From 39-52-133 sp041488395 (GTDB lineage: Bacteria; Pseudomonadota; Gammaproteobacteria; Burkholderiales; Gallionellaceae), in assembly GCA_041488395.1 (NCBI GenBank), contig JBGPPE010000050.1:1-17855 (forward strand): a DNA stretch of 17,855 nucleotides, written 5' to 3'. Each line of letters starts with the position of its first letter. Position 1 is the first letter of the stretch. A program made the translations under genes and the position numbers. The notes beneath the pieces were generated by a model, which did not search any database, was not told the DNA's origin, and saw only the letters and a program-made list of their open reading frames with translations. This document shows positions 1 through 7,533 of the stretch, in pieces.

Positions 1-1
1 A

Positions 2-931
2 CTCGCCGTACTTGACCGTTCCGTCCGGGAACGTCTGCGTCTGTCCTTCGAGCATCCCGCTATTCGGGTCGCCATCCATCGCCACATCGGGCACAGCGCG
101 GCCATTGCCACCGAAAAATCCTGCCCGCACAACGCAGCCAGGCGCATTATTTTCAGCGATGCCGAAATTGCGGCGAAGTTATTGAGCGGAAAAAGTTTGC
201 CGCCCACGGTTGCCCGCCCGGACGTGGCACGCGCCGTGGCGCGTGGCATGGCAGACAAGGCCGATCCGGGCGATATCACAGGCAAGCATTTGTATCCGCA
301 TGTCTCCGAGATCAGCCGCGAACTGCTCGAATCGATGTCCGGGCATAAAGCCGGGGTACTGTGGATGACCGGCCTGTCGGGTTCGGGAAAATCGACCATT
401 GCCCACCGTATCGAGCACGAATTGATGCTGAGCGGCCATCGTGTGTATGTGCTGGATGGCGACACGCTGCGCACTGGCCTGAATAGCGACCTTGGCTTCG
501 GCGAGGAAGCGCGCCGCGAGAATTTGCGGCGCGCGGCCGAAGTGGTAAAGGTGCTGGTCGACGCCGGCATGATTGTAGTTGCTTCCTTTATCTCACCCTT
601 CACTGCCGAGAGGCAGATGGTGCGCGAAATTATCGGTGCCGGGTTCTTCGAAGTGTATGTCGAAGCAAGCCTGGAAACCTGCGAGGGGCGCGACCCCAAG
701 GGTTTATACAAGCGTGCGCGGGCCGGCGTCATACCAAAATTTACCGGCATCAGCTCGCCCTATGAAGCACCGGCAAATCCGGATTTGCGTCTGAACACCA
801 GCCGTCATGGCCTGGAAGAGTGCGTAATACAGTTTTACGATTTCATCGCTCAAGCGGGGTTGCTGCGCGCCAGCGAACATAAGCACCAGGAGCACCAGGG
901 CACCGTGCTCAAGAAAAAAATCAGTGCGTAG
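2..931 (+). CDS. cysC: Bifunctional ATP sulfurylase/adenylylsulfate kinase, 3' part (cut by window edge)
   Basis: The frame is open from the left edge, so this is the last 309 residues of a longer protein. The C-terminal domain is an APS kinase, which phosphorylates adenylylsulfate with ATP to give PAPS in the cytoplasm. Its P-loop GLSGSGKST lies at 371-397, followed by the APS-binding motif DGDTLRTGLNSDLGF, the FISPF segment and KGLYKRAR. Upstream, bases 110-130 encode TEKSCPH, then SDAEI and SGKSLPPTVARPDVA, which match the end of an ATP sulfurylase (TEKTCPH, SGTxxR, PPEFxRPEVA). I therefore infer a Sat-CysC fusion. The zinc cysteines that usually precede TEKTCPH are not visible (HIGHSAAIATEK instead), and the usual SGT reads SDA, so the sulfurylase part may be degenerate. 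A TTG at 182 could be taken as a start, but the upstream homology argues against it. The C-terminal tail is lysine- and histidine-rich. It sits 34 bases before a sulfotransferase gene. Confidence 0.88.
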   Translation, partial: LAVLDRSVRERLRLSFEHPAIRVAIHRHIGHSAAIATEKSCPHNAARRIIFSDAEIAAKLLSGKSLPPTVARPDVARAVARGMADKADPGDITGKHLYPHVSEISRELLESMSGHKAGVLWMTGLSGSGKSTIAHRIEHELMLSGHRVYVLDGDTLRTGLNSDLGFGEEARRENLRRAAEVVKVLVDAGMIVVASFISPFTAERQMVREIIGAGFFEVYVEASLETCEGRDPKGLYKRARAGVIPKFTGISSPYEAPANPDLRLNTSRHGLEECVIQFYDFIAQAGLLRASEHKHQEHQGTVLKKKISA

Positions 932-965
932 TCTTTTATAAACTTTTATAACCTAAGGGGGAAAT

Positions 966-1994
966 ATGCCGATATTCATGATAGGTACACAACGTTCAGG
1001 TTCAAATTTGCTGCGTTTGATGTTGAACCAGCTGCCCGACATTGCCGCCCCGCATCCGCCGCACATCCTGCAGCGCATGATGCCGCTGCAAAAAGGCTAT
1101 GGCGATCTTTCCAAAGACAAGAATTTCAAGTTGCTGGTCGATGATGTGTGCAAGCTGGTTGAGCTCAATCCGGTCCCCTGGGAGGGGGTCAAGCTGGATC
1201 GCAAGGACATCGCATCGCGTTGCCGCGAGCACTCGGTGGTGGCGGCATTCGGCGCGGTATACGACGCCATGGCCGACCAGGGCAAAGCTGGCAGCTGGTG
1301 CTGCAAGAGTCTGGCCAACATCAACTATCTGAAGGAACTGGAAGCATATTACGGCGATGCGGCCCGTTACATTTACCTCTACCGCGACGGGCGTGACGTT
1401 GCCGTATCGTTTCGCAAGGCGGTGGTGGGCGAAAAGCACCCCTACCACATCGCCAATGAATGGGGCGCCACCCAGCGCATTGCCTTGACGAACCGCAAGA
1501 ATATTGACCCGAAGCGTTTCTACAACCTCAGTTACGAGACCCTCACTGGCGCTCCTGAAAAGGCCATGCGCGGCTTGTGCGAATTCCTCGGCGTAACCTA
1601 TACCGATTCCATGCTCGATTTTCACGAATCCGACGAGGCCAAACGCGCCGCCAGTTCCAGTGAACTATGGGGCAATGTGGTGAAACCGGTGATGGCGGAC
1701 AACAGCAATAAATTCCTGAAGGAAATGAGCGGCGAAGATGTTCGCATCTTTGAGCTGGTCGCCGGCGATGTGCTGGATGCCCTCGGTTACAAGCGATTCC
1801 AGACGAAAGTAGGCGAAACCAAGCAATTCACTGCCGCCGAAATCAAGCAATTCGACGCCGAGAATCAGCGCCTTAAACAGGAAGTGCTGAGCAAGGTTGA
1901 TCCTGAAGACATGAAGCGGCGTGATCAACAGGCTGGGCTGATCAAACAGATCAAGGATCGCCAGCAACCCACCAGTGCCGGCGTGCCTGCCTAG
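966..1994 (+). CDS. PAPS-dependent sulfotransferase
   Basis: A 342-residue cytosolic-type sulfotransferase that would transfer the sulfuryl group from PAPS to a hydroxyl or amine acceptor. The 5'-phosphosulfate loop is at residues 6-16 (IGTQRSGSNLL) and the 3'-phosphate motif is at about 139-148 (YRDGRDVAVS), with the usual YETL and CEFLGV segments after it. The C-terminal 50 residues are charged and helix-prone, beyond the usual fold. The ATG has a strong AGGGGG ribosome site. The gene follows the APS kinase gene at 34 bases and precedes a terminator, so donor synthesis and use are probably co-transcribed. The acceptor (polysaccharide, lipid or small molecule) cannot be read from the sequence. 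No signal peptide is visible. Confidence 0.88.
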   Translation: MPIFMIGTQRSGSNLLRLMLNQLPDIAAPHPPHILQRMMPLQKGYGDLSKDKNFKLLVDDVCKLVELNPVPWEGVKLDRKDIASRCREHSVVAAFGAVYDAMADQGKAGSWCCKSLANINYLKELEAYYGDAARYIYLYRDGRDVAVSFRKAVVGEKHPYHIANEWGATQRIALTNRKNIDPKRFYNLSYETLTGAPEKAMRGLCEFLGVTYTDSMLDFHESDEAKRAASSSELWGNVVKPVMADNSNKFLKEMSGEDVRIFELVAGDVLDALGYKRFQTKVGETKQFTAAEIKQFDAENQRLKQEVLSKVDPEDMKRRDQQAGLIKQIKDRQQPTSAGVPA

Positions 1995-2014
1995 CAGAAC
2001 AGCGTCTGGCAATG

Positions 2015-2050
2015 AAAAAGCCCTCATGGTCAGCCATGAGGGCTTTTTTT
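2015..2050 (+). terminator. Strong intrinsic terminator after the sulfotransferase gene
   Basis: A perfect stem of 14 base pairs (left arm 2015-2029, TCAG loop at 2030-2033, right arm 2034-2048) is preceded by an A-tract and followed by a run of seven T. It lies 20 bases past the sulfotransferase stop. The A-tract on the other side means it could also stop minus-strand transcripts arriving from the zinc-ribbon gene that ends at 2165. Confidence 0.9.
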
Positions 2051-2164
2051 AATATTGAGCGGTCAGCGAGTCAGGTGCGAAGACCGGAAACGCGGCCCCC
2101 AGCCCGTGCTTACAGCCATCACAACGCAGCTGCAATCCCGGGATAAGGTTGCACTATAGTTCCA

Positions 2165-2737
2165 TTAGTCCAGCGCCTTGCCGCATTGCTTGCAGAATTT
2201 TGCAGCGGCATCATTCTGCGCAGCGCAAGCAGCACAGGCTTTGCTCTTGCCCGTCGCGCCAAAACGCTCGGCCGCCGAAGTAAAGGCGTCCGTCAGCGGC
2301 GCAGACTGCCCCAGCACAGCCATGATCACCCATACCGCGCAGGAAAGTATGGCGATGATGAATACCCAGTTGTAGATATTGGTCAGCGACAGATCGAGCA
2401 AGGGTTTGACGATCAGCAGTGTCACCGAATAGGCAGAGGAAACGACGATCAGTGTCACCACAGGCAGGATCAGGTGCTGCACGAAAGACCAGCGCCCGCC
2501 CTGTTGCTGCAGCGCCATGGTCGCACGCTGCCCCAGCATCCATAAGGCGGCGAGTGCAGTGCTGTAACCGAGGAAGTGCACCAGGTGCCCGGCGGAGAGC
2601 TTGCCGCTGACCACAAAAGTCTTGGTGAACAGCTCCATGCTGCCGATAGTCGAGCCGAGTATCAGGGCCACCACGATCACGCCGACATAACGCCCTATCC
2701 AGCTGCGGTCTGCATTTACTTGTGTGTCATTGCTCAT
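2165..2737 (-). CDS. Membrane protein with C-terminal zinc ribbon, function unknown
   Basis: A 190-residue protein with about four hydrophobic segments (roughly 17-35, 49-70, 86-110 and 122-143) and a soluble C-terminus holding a CxxC-x10-CxxC zinc ribbon (Cys168, Cys171, Cys182, Cys185). I do not recognise the family; the ribbon resembles the generic zinc-ribbon_2 type. An ATG lies six bases upstream at 2743, but the AAGGA site (2746-2750) sits only 2 bases from it and 8 bases from the ATG at 2737, so the latter is preferred. The gene follows the DUF4202 gene by about 34 bases in the same direction and is probably co-transcribed with it. No function is proposed. Confidence 0.75.
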   Translation of the reverse strand: MSNDTQVNADRSWIGRYVGVIVVALILGSTIGSMELFTKTFVVSGKLSAGHLVHFLGYSTALAALWMLGQRATMALQQQGGRWSFVQHLILPVVTLIVVSSAYSVTLLIVKPLLDLSLTNIYNWVFIIAILSCAVWVIMAVLGQSAPLTDAFTSAAERFGATGKSKACAACAAQNDAAAKFCKQCGKALD

Positions 2738-2745
2738 TTGCATTT

Positions 2746-2750
2746 TCCTT
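2746..2750 (-). promoter_or_regulatory. Ribosome binding site that decides the zinc-ribbon gene start
   Basis: AAGGA on the minus strand is 2 bases from the first ATG (2743) but 8 bases from the second (2737). Normal spacing favours the second start. Confidence 0.6.
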
Positions 2751-2771
2751 CAATCAGTAAAGTTTAAGTAT

Positions 2772-3377
2772 TCAGGCGCCAGCCAGTGCTTTTTGCACGA
2801 CAGCCAGCATCTCGGGTGTGTAATTCAGCTTCAGCGCGGCAGCATGGCCTTTCTCGGACATTTTCTGCCAGGTCTTGCGCAGGATGCCGAGCAGTTTGTC
2901 TTCCTCGTAATGGCTGTATTTCTTCACGAAGTCATCCAGGTAATGCTCCAGGAACACCAGATCCACCACGTCTTCCAGCAACTGGGTATCCGGGTTGACC
3001 TTGAGCCGTTCCTTGCGCAGCAGGGCCTGCACCTTACCGATAATCTCGTCGTCATAGCCCACCTCGCGCATGATCGCAGCGGCGGTGTCGCCATGAAATT
3101 TGTACAGGCTGATGCGCCAGCGCTTGTAACCATCGACGTCCATGGGGTAGGTATTGCGCGGGATCTGCCAGCGGCAGATGTGCTGGCAGCGCACCGCCAG
3201 CTGCACGGCTTCGGCGGCATCCGGCGCGAAACGCTCCAGCATGGCCGTCATGCGCTGTGCGTAGAGCAGCTCCTTCGGGTAGGACTTGCCCTCAAACGTT
3301 TCCTGGTTGGGATCGTCCGCATTGGCCGCGTCGAATTTGGCCAGCGCCAGTTTAAACCGTTCTGTATTGGCAATCAT
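2772..3377 (-). CDS. DUF4202 family protein
   Basis: A 201-residue soluble protein recognised as DUF4202 by the run FDAANADDPN near the N-terminus, KELLYAQRM, the cysteine/histidine segment CQHICRW (64-70), IPRNTYPMD, GYKRWR and LEDVVDLVFLEHYL. The family has no established biochemical role. The conserved histidines and acidic residues (His66, His95, Asp97 and the LED segment) recall an all-helical metal-dependent fold, but that is only an impression. A TTG five codons upstream is open, but a GGAGG site lies between it and the ATG at 3377, so the ATG is the start. It lies 64 bases after dapB in the same direction. Confidence 0.85.
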   Translation of the reverse strand: MIANTERFKLALAKFDAANADDPNQETFEGKSYPKELLYAQRMTAMLERFAPDAAEAVQLAVRCQHICRWQIPRNTYPMDVDGYKRWRISLYKFHGDTAAAIMREVGYDDEIIGKVQALLRKERLKVNPDTQLLEDVVDLVFLEHYLDDFVKKYSHYEEDKLLGILRKTWQKMSEKGHAAALKLNYTPEMLAVVQKALAGA

Positions 3378-3385
3378 TGTTGCGT

Positions 3386-3390
3386 CCTCC
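3386..3390 (-). promoter_or_regulatory. Ribosome binding site that decides the DUF4202 start
   Basis: GGAGG on the minus strand is eight bases before the ATG at 3377. It overlaps the codon after a possible upstream TTG, which rules that TTG out. Confidence 0.75.
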
Positions 3391-3441
3391 AATTGAAAAC
3401 TGCAGCTCCCTGAGTGTTTTATGGGATTTTTCTGTTATGGT

Positions 3442-4248
3442 TTATTTCAGGTCCAGCACATCCTGCATGTCGTACATGCCAGCCGGATTGGCCTTCAGGA
3501 AGCGTGCGGCGCGCAGTGCGCCCAGCGCAAAGGTGGCGCGGCTGCTGGCCTTGTGGGTGATCTCGATGCGTTCGCCGATGCCGGCAAACATGACGGTGTG
3601 GTCGCCGACGATGTCGCCGCCGCGCACGGTGGCAAAGCCAATGGTGGACGGATCGCGCTCGCCGGTGACGCCTTCGCGCCCATACACGGCACACTGTGCC
3701 AGATCGCGTCCCAGCGTCCTGGCAATCACCTCGCCCATGCCCAGCGCGGTGCCGGAAGGCGCATCCACCTTGTGGCGGTGGTGCGCCTCGACGATCTCGA
3801 TGTCATAGCCATGGGAAAGCACTTTGGCGGCCATTTCCAGCAGCTTGAAGGTAAGGTTTACGCCCACGCTCATGTTGGGCGCGAACACCACGCCGATCTT
3901 CTGCGCGGCCGCGCCGAGCAATGCCTTCTGCTGTGCGTTGAAGCCGGTGGTGCCGATGACGATGTTGACACCCAGCTGCTGGCACACTTCAAGGTGATGC
4001 AGCGTGCCTTCCGGGCGGGTGAAGTCAATCAGTACGTCCGCGCCTTTCAGTGCAGCCGCTACATCCGCGCTGATCCTGACGCCGCAGGCTTTGCCCACAA
4101 ATTCGCCGGCATCCTTGCCCAGCGCCGCACTGCCTTCATGTTCAAGCGCGGCATGCAGCGCCAGATCATCCGCCTGCAACACACCTTCCAGCAGGGCTTT
4201 GCCCATGCGCCCGCTGCACCCGGCAATTACGATTTTAATTTTGCTCAT
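3442..4248 (-). CDS. dapB: 4-hydroxy-tetrahydrodipicolinate reductase
   Basis: A 268-residue enzyme that reduces the DapA product with NAD(P)H in the diaminopimelate pathway, supplying lysine and the peptidoglycan cross-linking residue. The nucleotide-binding loop GCSGRMG is at 10-16, the IGTTG segment at about 98-102, the catalytic region HHRHK at 156-160 and the substrate loop DAPSGTA at 162-168. The length is normal for the family. It starts 35 bases downstream of the bamE stop in the same direction, the usual betaproteobacterial bamE-dapB arrangement. Confidence 0.97.
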   Translation of the reverse strand: MSKIKIVIAGCSGRMGKALLEGVLQADDLALHAALEHEGSAALGKDAGEFVGKACGVRISADVAAALKGADVLIDFTRPEGTLHHLEVCQQLGVNIVIGTTGFNAQQKALLGAAAQKIGVVFAPNMSVGVNLTFKLLEMAAKVLSHGYDIEIVEAHHRHKVDAPSGTALGMGEVIARTLGRDLAQCAVYGREGVTGERDPSTIGFATVRGGDIVGDHTVMFAGIGERIEITHKASSRATFALGALRAARFLKANPAGMYDMQDVLDLK

Positions 4249-4283
4249 GATTTATTCCGCAGGATCAGTTGTTGGGTGGGGTT

Positions 4284-4664
4284 CTACTGCACCGTACCGA
4301 CGGCCTTTACCGCTGACGCAGCTACAGGCTGGCCGTAGGCCTCGCCATCTTCAATACGCGATACAAAGTTATCCTTGAAGTACACGGTGAGACGGCGCTG
4401 CTCTACCAGCTGGCCTTTTTCTTCATAGCGATAAACATAGTCCCAGCGATTGGCGTGGTAAATATCCGCCAGCAGCGGCGAACCAAGGGCAGTGCTCACC
4501 TGCTGGCGCGACATGCCGACGCGGAGGCGTTCGCGCATTTCCGGGGTGACCAGGTTGCCCTGGCGGATCTCCATCTTGTAGGGGGAAAAGGATTTCAGCC
4601 ATGAAGTCACGCCACAGGAGGCCAGCAACAGGGAAACAAGCACAAGTATGAGTTTGGTACGCAT
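4284..4664 (-). CDS. bamE: Outer-membrane assembly lipoprotein BamE (SmpA/OmlA)
   Basis: A 126-residue lipoprotein of the BAM complex, which inserts beta-barrel proteins in the outer membrane. The N-terminus is a lipoprotein signal with lipobox LASC, so Cys17 is the predicted acylation site. The mature part carries SmpA/OmlA hallmarks: a short basic stretch with IRQGNLVTPEM, then LRVGMSRQQVSTALGSPLL, a DIYHANRWDYVYRY strand region and LTVYFKDN. The ribosome site before the ATG is weak. In many Betaproteobacteria fur is found divergently upstream, but here that position holds only an inverted repeat. Confidence 0.95.
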   Translation of the reverse strand: MRTKLILVLVSLLLASCGVTSWLKSFSPYKMEIRQGNLVTPEMRERLRVGMSRQQVSTALGSPLLADIYHANRWDYVYRYEEKGQLVEQRRLTVYFKDNFVSRIEDGEAYGQPVAASAVKAVGTVQ

Positions 4665-4770
4665 CAGGATAGTTAAACTTTCATAAAACGGCAGGCATGA
4701 TACCGCACAACGGGGTGCAGATTAAACCGGCAGCTTGTGTGCCTATCAGGCTAAAAAATTCAGAATCTTT

Positions 4771-4855
4771 GCCACAGAGATCACAGAGCGCACAGAGAAG
4801 GCTGCTGCACGCGGCATGCAGCGAAAATTCTCGGTGGTCTCTGTGTGCTCTGTGG
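4771..4855. repeat. ACAGAG inverted-repeat element, 9-base format
   Basis: The left arm (4771-4799) and right arm (4828-4855) are inverted copies, each holding three ACAGAG-type words at a 9-base period (one word in the right arm reads ACCGAG). The arms agree in these words and differ mainly in the three-base spacers. Between them lies a smaller hairpin (CTGCA 4805-4809 with TGCAG 4817-4821). The element fills the gap between the recN 3' end and the bamE promoter region. A related element is at 8579-8737. Spurious reading frames through it encode low-complexity peptides and are not genes. Confidence 0.85.
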
Positions 4856-4873
4856 CTAGGTTTGATGTTCACC

Positions 4874-6535
4874 CTAAAGAGCGACGCCCAGCATTTCCGC
4901 CGCATGCTTGAGGGTGGTATCGGTGATTTTGACGCCGCCCAGCATGCGCGCGATTTCCTCGACACGCTCGGCCGGCTTGAGCACGCGAATGTTGCTCAGG
5001 GTTACCCCTGCGGCCGCGGCCTTGCTGACCTGCCATTGCGCATCCGCCAGCGCCGCCACCTGCGGCAGGTGCGTCACGCACATCACCTGGTAGCGCTTGC
5101 CCAGTTGCTTGAGCAGGCCGCCGACGATCTCGGCCACGCGCCCGCCGATGCCGCTGTCCACCTCGTCGAAAATCAGCGTCGGCACGGTGGCAGCCTGGCT
5201 GGCCGCCACCTGTATCGCCAGGCTGATGCGCGACAGCTCGCCGCCGGAGGCCACTTTGGCCAGGCTGCGCAAAGGCGCACCGGGATTGGCGGCGACCTGG
5301 AACTCCACCGTTTCCAGGCCGTGCGCATTGCCTTCGGCCAGCGGCAGCAGCGCCACGGCAAAGCTGCCGCCCTGCATGGCCAGCGTCTGCATGGCCAGGC
5401 TGATTTCCTGCGACAGCTTTTCCGCCGCCAGCTTGCGTGCTGCGCCCAGCTTGCGCGCCAGCGCCAGATATTGCTCGTGCGCGGCGGCATCCTGTTTGAG
5501 CAGTTCTGCCATGTCGGCGTCGCCGCCCAGCTCTTGCAGGCGCGCCACAATGTTTTGCAAGGCGTCTGGCAGTTGCTCCGGTGCGACGCGGTATTTGCGC
5601 GACGCTTCCACCACTGCTGCCATGCGCTGCTCCTGCTCGCGCAACTGCTGCGGATCGGCATCCAGGTCCTGCTGGTAGTGGCGCAGGGCATAGACCGATT
5701 CCTGCAGCTCATTCTGTGCGCTCTCCAGCATGGTGAGCGTTTCCTGCAGCTTGGGGTCGAATTCGATACCGGCGCGTAGCCTTGAGGTCAAGGCATTGAG
5801 CTGGGCCAGGCAGGAAGTGTCGGCCTCGCTCAGCACCTCCACGCCAAATTGCGCGGTCTCCAGCAGGTTGGCGGCATGCGACAGGCGGGCATGTTCGGCC
5901 TGCAGCGCTTCCCATTCCGCCACGCTGAAATTCAGCCCTTCCAGTTCGCGCCGCTGGAACTGCAGCAGGTCGCGTTCGGCCAGCACTGCAGCGGCATTCT
6001 GTTCCAGTTGCACACGGCGGCGATGCAAGGCTTGCCAGTCGCGGTAGAGCATGGCTACCGCTGCGGCATCGCGGGCCAGACCGGCATGGCCGTCGAGTAT
6101 TTCGCGCTGTGCATCCGGGCGCAGCAGCGATTGATGCGCATGCTGGCCATGGATGTCGAGCAGGAGTTCACCGACAGCACGCATCTGCTGCTGCGTGGCG
6201 GCGCAGCCGTTGACGAAGCCGCGCGAACGCCCGCCGGCGTCCAGCACCCGGCGCATCAGGCAGACGCCGGCATCGCCTTCCAGGCCCTGTTCCTGCAGCC
6301 AGGCCTGCACCTGCGGCAGGTCTGCAATATCAAACTCGGCGCTGATCTCGGCACGCTCGCAACCGCTGCGCACCATGGCGGCATCGCCGCGCTCGCCCAG
6401 CGCCAGCGACAGCGCATCGATCAGGATGGATTTGCCCGCGCCGGTTTCGCCGGTCAGCGCAGTAAAGCCGGCGGCAAAATCGAGCTCAAGCGAGTCGACG
6501 ATGACAAAGTCACGAATACCCAGAAATTTAAGCAT
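4874..6535 (-). CDS. recN: DNA repair protein RecN
   Basis: A 553-residue SMC-like ATPase that acts in recombinational repair of double-strand breaks in the nucleoid. Walker A GETGAGKS is at 29-36, the ABC signature SGGELSR at about 430-436 and Walker B LIFDEVDSGIGG at about 454-465, followed by the CVTHLPQVAA His-switch segment. The middle is helical and glutamine- and alanine-rich, as in the coiled-coil arm. The length is typical. The ATG at 6535 gives the canonical MLKFLGIRDF start. It lies just after nadK and has no Shine-Dalgarno sequence, so translation probably depends on coupling from upstream (see the duplicated start). Confidence 0.97.
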   Translation of the reverse strand: MLKFLGIRDFVIVDSLELDFAAGFTALTGETGAGKSILIDALSLALGERGDAAMVRSGCERAEISAEFDIADLPQVQAWLQEQGLEGDAGVCLMRRVLDAGGRSRGFVNGCAATQQQMRAVGELLLDIHGQHAHQSLLRPDAQREILDGHAGLARDAAAVAMLYRDWQALHRRRVQLEQNAAAVLAERDLLQFQRRELEGLNFSVAEWEALQAEHARLSHAANLLETAQFGVEVLSEADTSCLAQLNALTSRLRAGIEFDPKLQETLTMLESAQNELQESVYALRHYQQDLDADPQQLREQEQRMAAVVEASRKYRVAPEQLPDALQNIVARLQELGGDADMAELLKQDAAAHEQYLALARKLGAARKLAAEKLSQEISLAMQTLAMQGGSFAVALLPLAEGNAHGLETVEFQVAANPGAPLRSLAKVASGGELSRISLAIQVAASQAATVPTLIFDEVDSGIGGRVAEIVGGLLKQLGKRYQVMCVTHLPQVAALADAQWQVSKAAAAGVTLSNIRVLKPAERVEEIARMLGGVKITDTTLKHAAEMLGVAL

Positions 6536-6555
6536 TGAAGGGAAATTTAAGCATT
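6523..6555. repeat. Tandem duplication of the recN start region
   Basis: A 14-base sequence (GAAATTTAAGCATT on the plus strand) occurs at 6523-6536 and again at 6542-6555, with a period of 19 bases. The first copy contains the recN start codon; the second contains the nadK stop codon overlapping another ATG. The 19-base shift takes the second ATG out of the recN frame. Confidence 0.85.
6528..6554 (-). other. Possible 8-codon minicistron between nadK and recN
   Basis: The nadK stop overlaps an ATG (TAATG). That ATG opens MLKFPFNA followed by TAA, and this stop lies within 4 bases of the recN ATG. The layout could pass ribosomes from nadK to recN by two successive stop/start steps, or simply be the scar of the 19-base duplication. 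Neither ATG has a Shine-Dalgarno sequence. Translation of the peptide is not shown. Confidence 0.35.
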
Positions 6556-7426
6556 ACAGGGATTTATTCCAGAGCAGTTTTTCGCGCAGCGTGTGGTAGT
6601 AGCTGTGGCCAACCGGATGCAGCAATCGGGCGGGTTCCAGATAGCTGGTTACCACCAGTGTGTCGTGCAGGTGCAGATCAAAATTGGTGTGGCTGTCAAA
6701 GCGCACGCGCACGTCCTCGGTGCGGTGCATCAGAATCTCGATCTTCGACTCGCCGTTCACCACGATGGGGCGATTGCTCAGGGTATGCGGACATACCGGC
6801 ACCAGAGTCATCACATTCAGAGAAGAATGCACGATCGGACCGCCGGCAGACAGCGCATAGGCTGTGGAGCCGGTCGGGGTGGAAACAATCAGGCCGTCGG
6901 CGCGCTGGGTGTAGACATACTCGTCATCGATGCGCACCTCGAATTCAATCATGCTGCTGATATTGCTGCGGTGCACCACCACCTCGTTGAATGCCAGCGA
7001 GCTGAACACGTCCTCGCCCTTGCGCAACACCACGGCTTTCAGCAGCATGCGCGGTTCGGTAACAAACTCGCCTTGCAGCATGGCAGCAATACTCTGCTGC
7101 ATCGACTCTATCGACAAATCAGTCAGAAAGCCCAGGCGCCCCTGGTTTACCCCTACCAGGGGGATGCCCAATGGCGCCAGCATGCGTGCGATGTTCAGCA
7201 TGGTGCCATCGCCGCCCAGCACGATGGCCAGGTCAACCTTGCCGCCCATCTGTTCCAGCGCCATCTCGGGGTAAGGGCGCAGCTTGAGGTGCGCTGCGGT
7301 AAGGTTATCCACCACCACCGCAAGCCCCTGTTCCTCCAGGAAAGACGCCAGCCGCAACAGCGGTTCGGCGATCTCCGGTGTCTTGTATTTGCCGACCAGG
7401 GCAACAGTTTTAAAGGGAAAACTCAT
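6554..7426 (-). CDS. nadK: NAD kinase
   Basis: A 290-residue cytoplasmic enzyme that phosphorylates NAD to NADP. The catalytic GGDGT is at 71-75, NEVVVHR at 147-153 and the conserved DGLIVSTPTGSTAY at 177-190, followed by SAGGP. An in-frame TTG 12 codons upstream is possible, but the ATG at 7426 gives the usual MSFPFKTVALVGKY start and normal length. It is the first gene of the minus-strand run and diverges from hrcA across 107 bases. Confidence 0.96.
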   Translation of the reverse strand: MSFPFKTVALVGKYKTPEIAEPLLRLASFLEEQGLAVVVDNLTAAHLKLRPYPEMALEQMGGKVDLAIVLGGDGTMLNIARMLAPLGIPLVGVNQGRLGFLTDLSIESMQQSIAAMLQGEFVTEPRMLLKAVVLRKGEDVFSSLAFNEVVVHRSNISSMIEFEVRIDDEYVYTQRADGLIVSTPTGSTAYALSAGGPIVHSSLNVMTLVPVCPHTLSNRPIVVNGESKIEILMHRTEDVRVRFDSHTNFDLHLHDTLVVTSYLEPARLLHPVGHSYYHTLREKLLWNKSL

Positions 7427-7533
7427 GGCCGCGATTAAACCATATCGGGGGGGTAATGACAAAGCTGGCAGCCAGATAAACCCTGCATTGCGACGGCACT
7501 GCCGAAAGCACTGCGTAATGGTAAACTTTCCCC

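Noticed and set aside
2131..2153. Palindrome ATCCCGGGAT inside a TGCAA/TTGCA pair in the convergent gap
   Set aside because: Short, without a T-tract or repeat elsewhere in the window; could be chance or a weak second terminator. The remainder of 2051-2164 shows nothing.
3421..4338. Plus-strand open frame opposite dapB, and a similar one at 6593-7438 opposite nadK
   Set aside because: Shadows of well-supported enzymes; no motif or ribosome site of their own.
4771..4855. CRISPR array
   Set aside because: The repeated words are 6 bases at 8- or 9-base period within two inverted arms; there are no spacers of CRISPR length and no cas genes.
4697..5779. Long plus-strand open frame (360 codons) opposite recN
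   Set aside because: It is antisense to a clear RecN with all ATPase motifs. Composition is glutamine-, histidine- and arginine-rich as expected from a mirror frame in GC-rich DNA, and its beginning runs through the inverted repeat.
7488..7521. Sigma-70 promoter before hrcA (TTGCGA and TAATGG)
   Set aside because: The spacing is about 22 bases, too long for a confident call.
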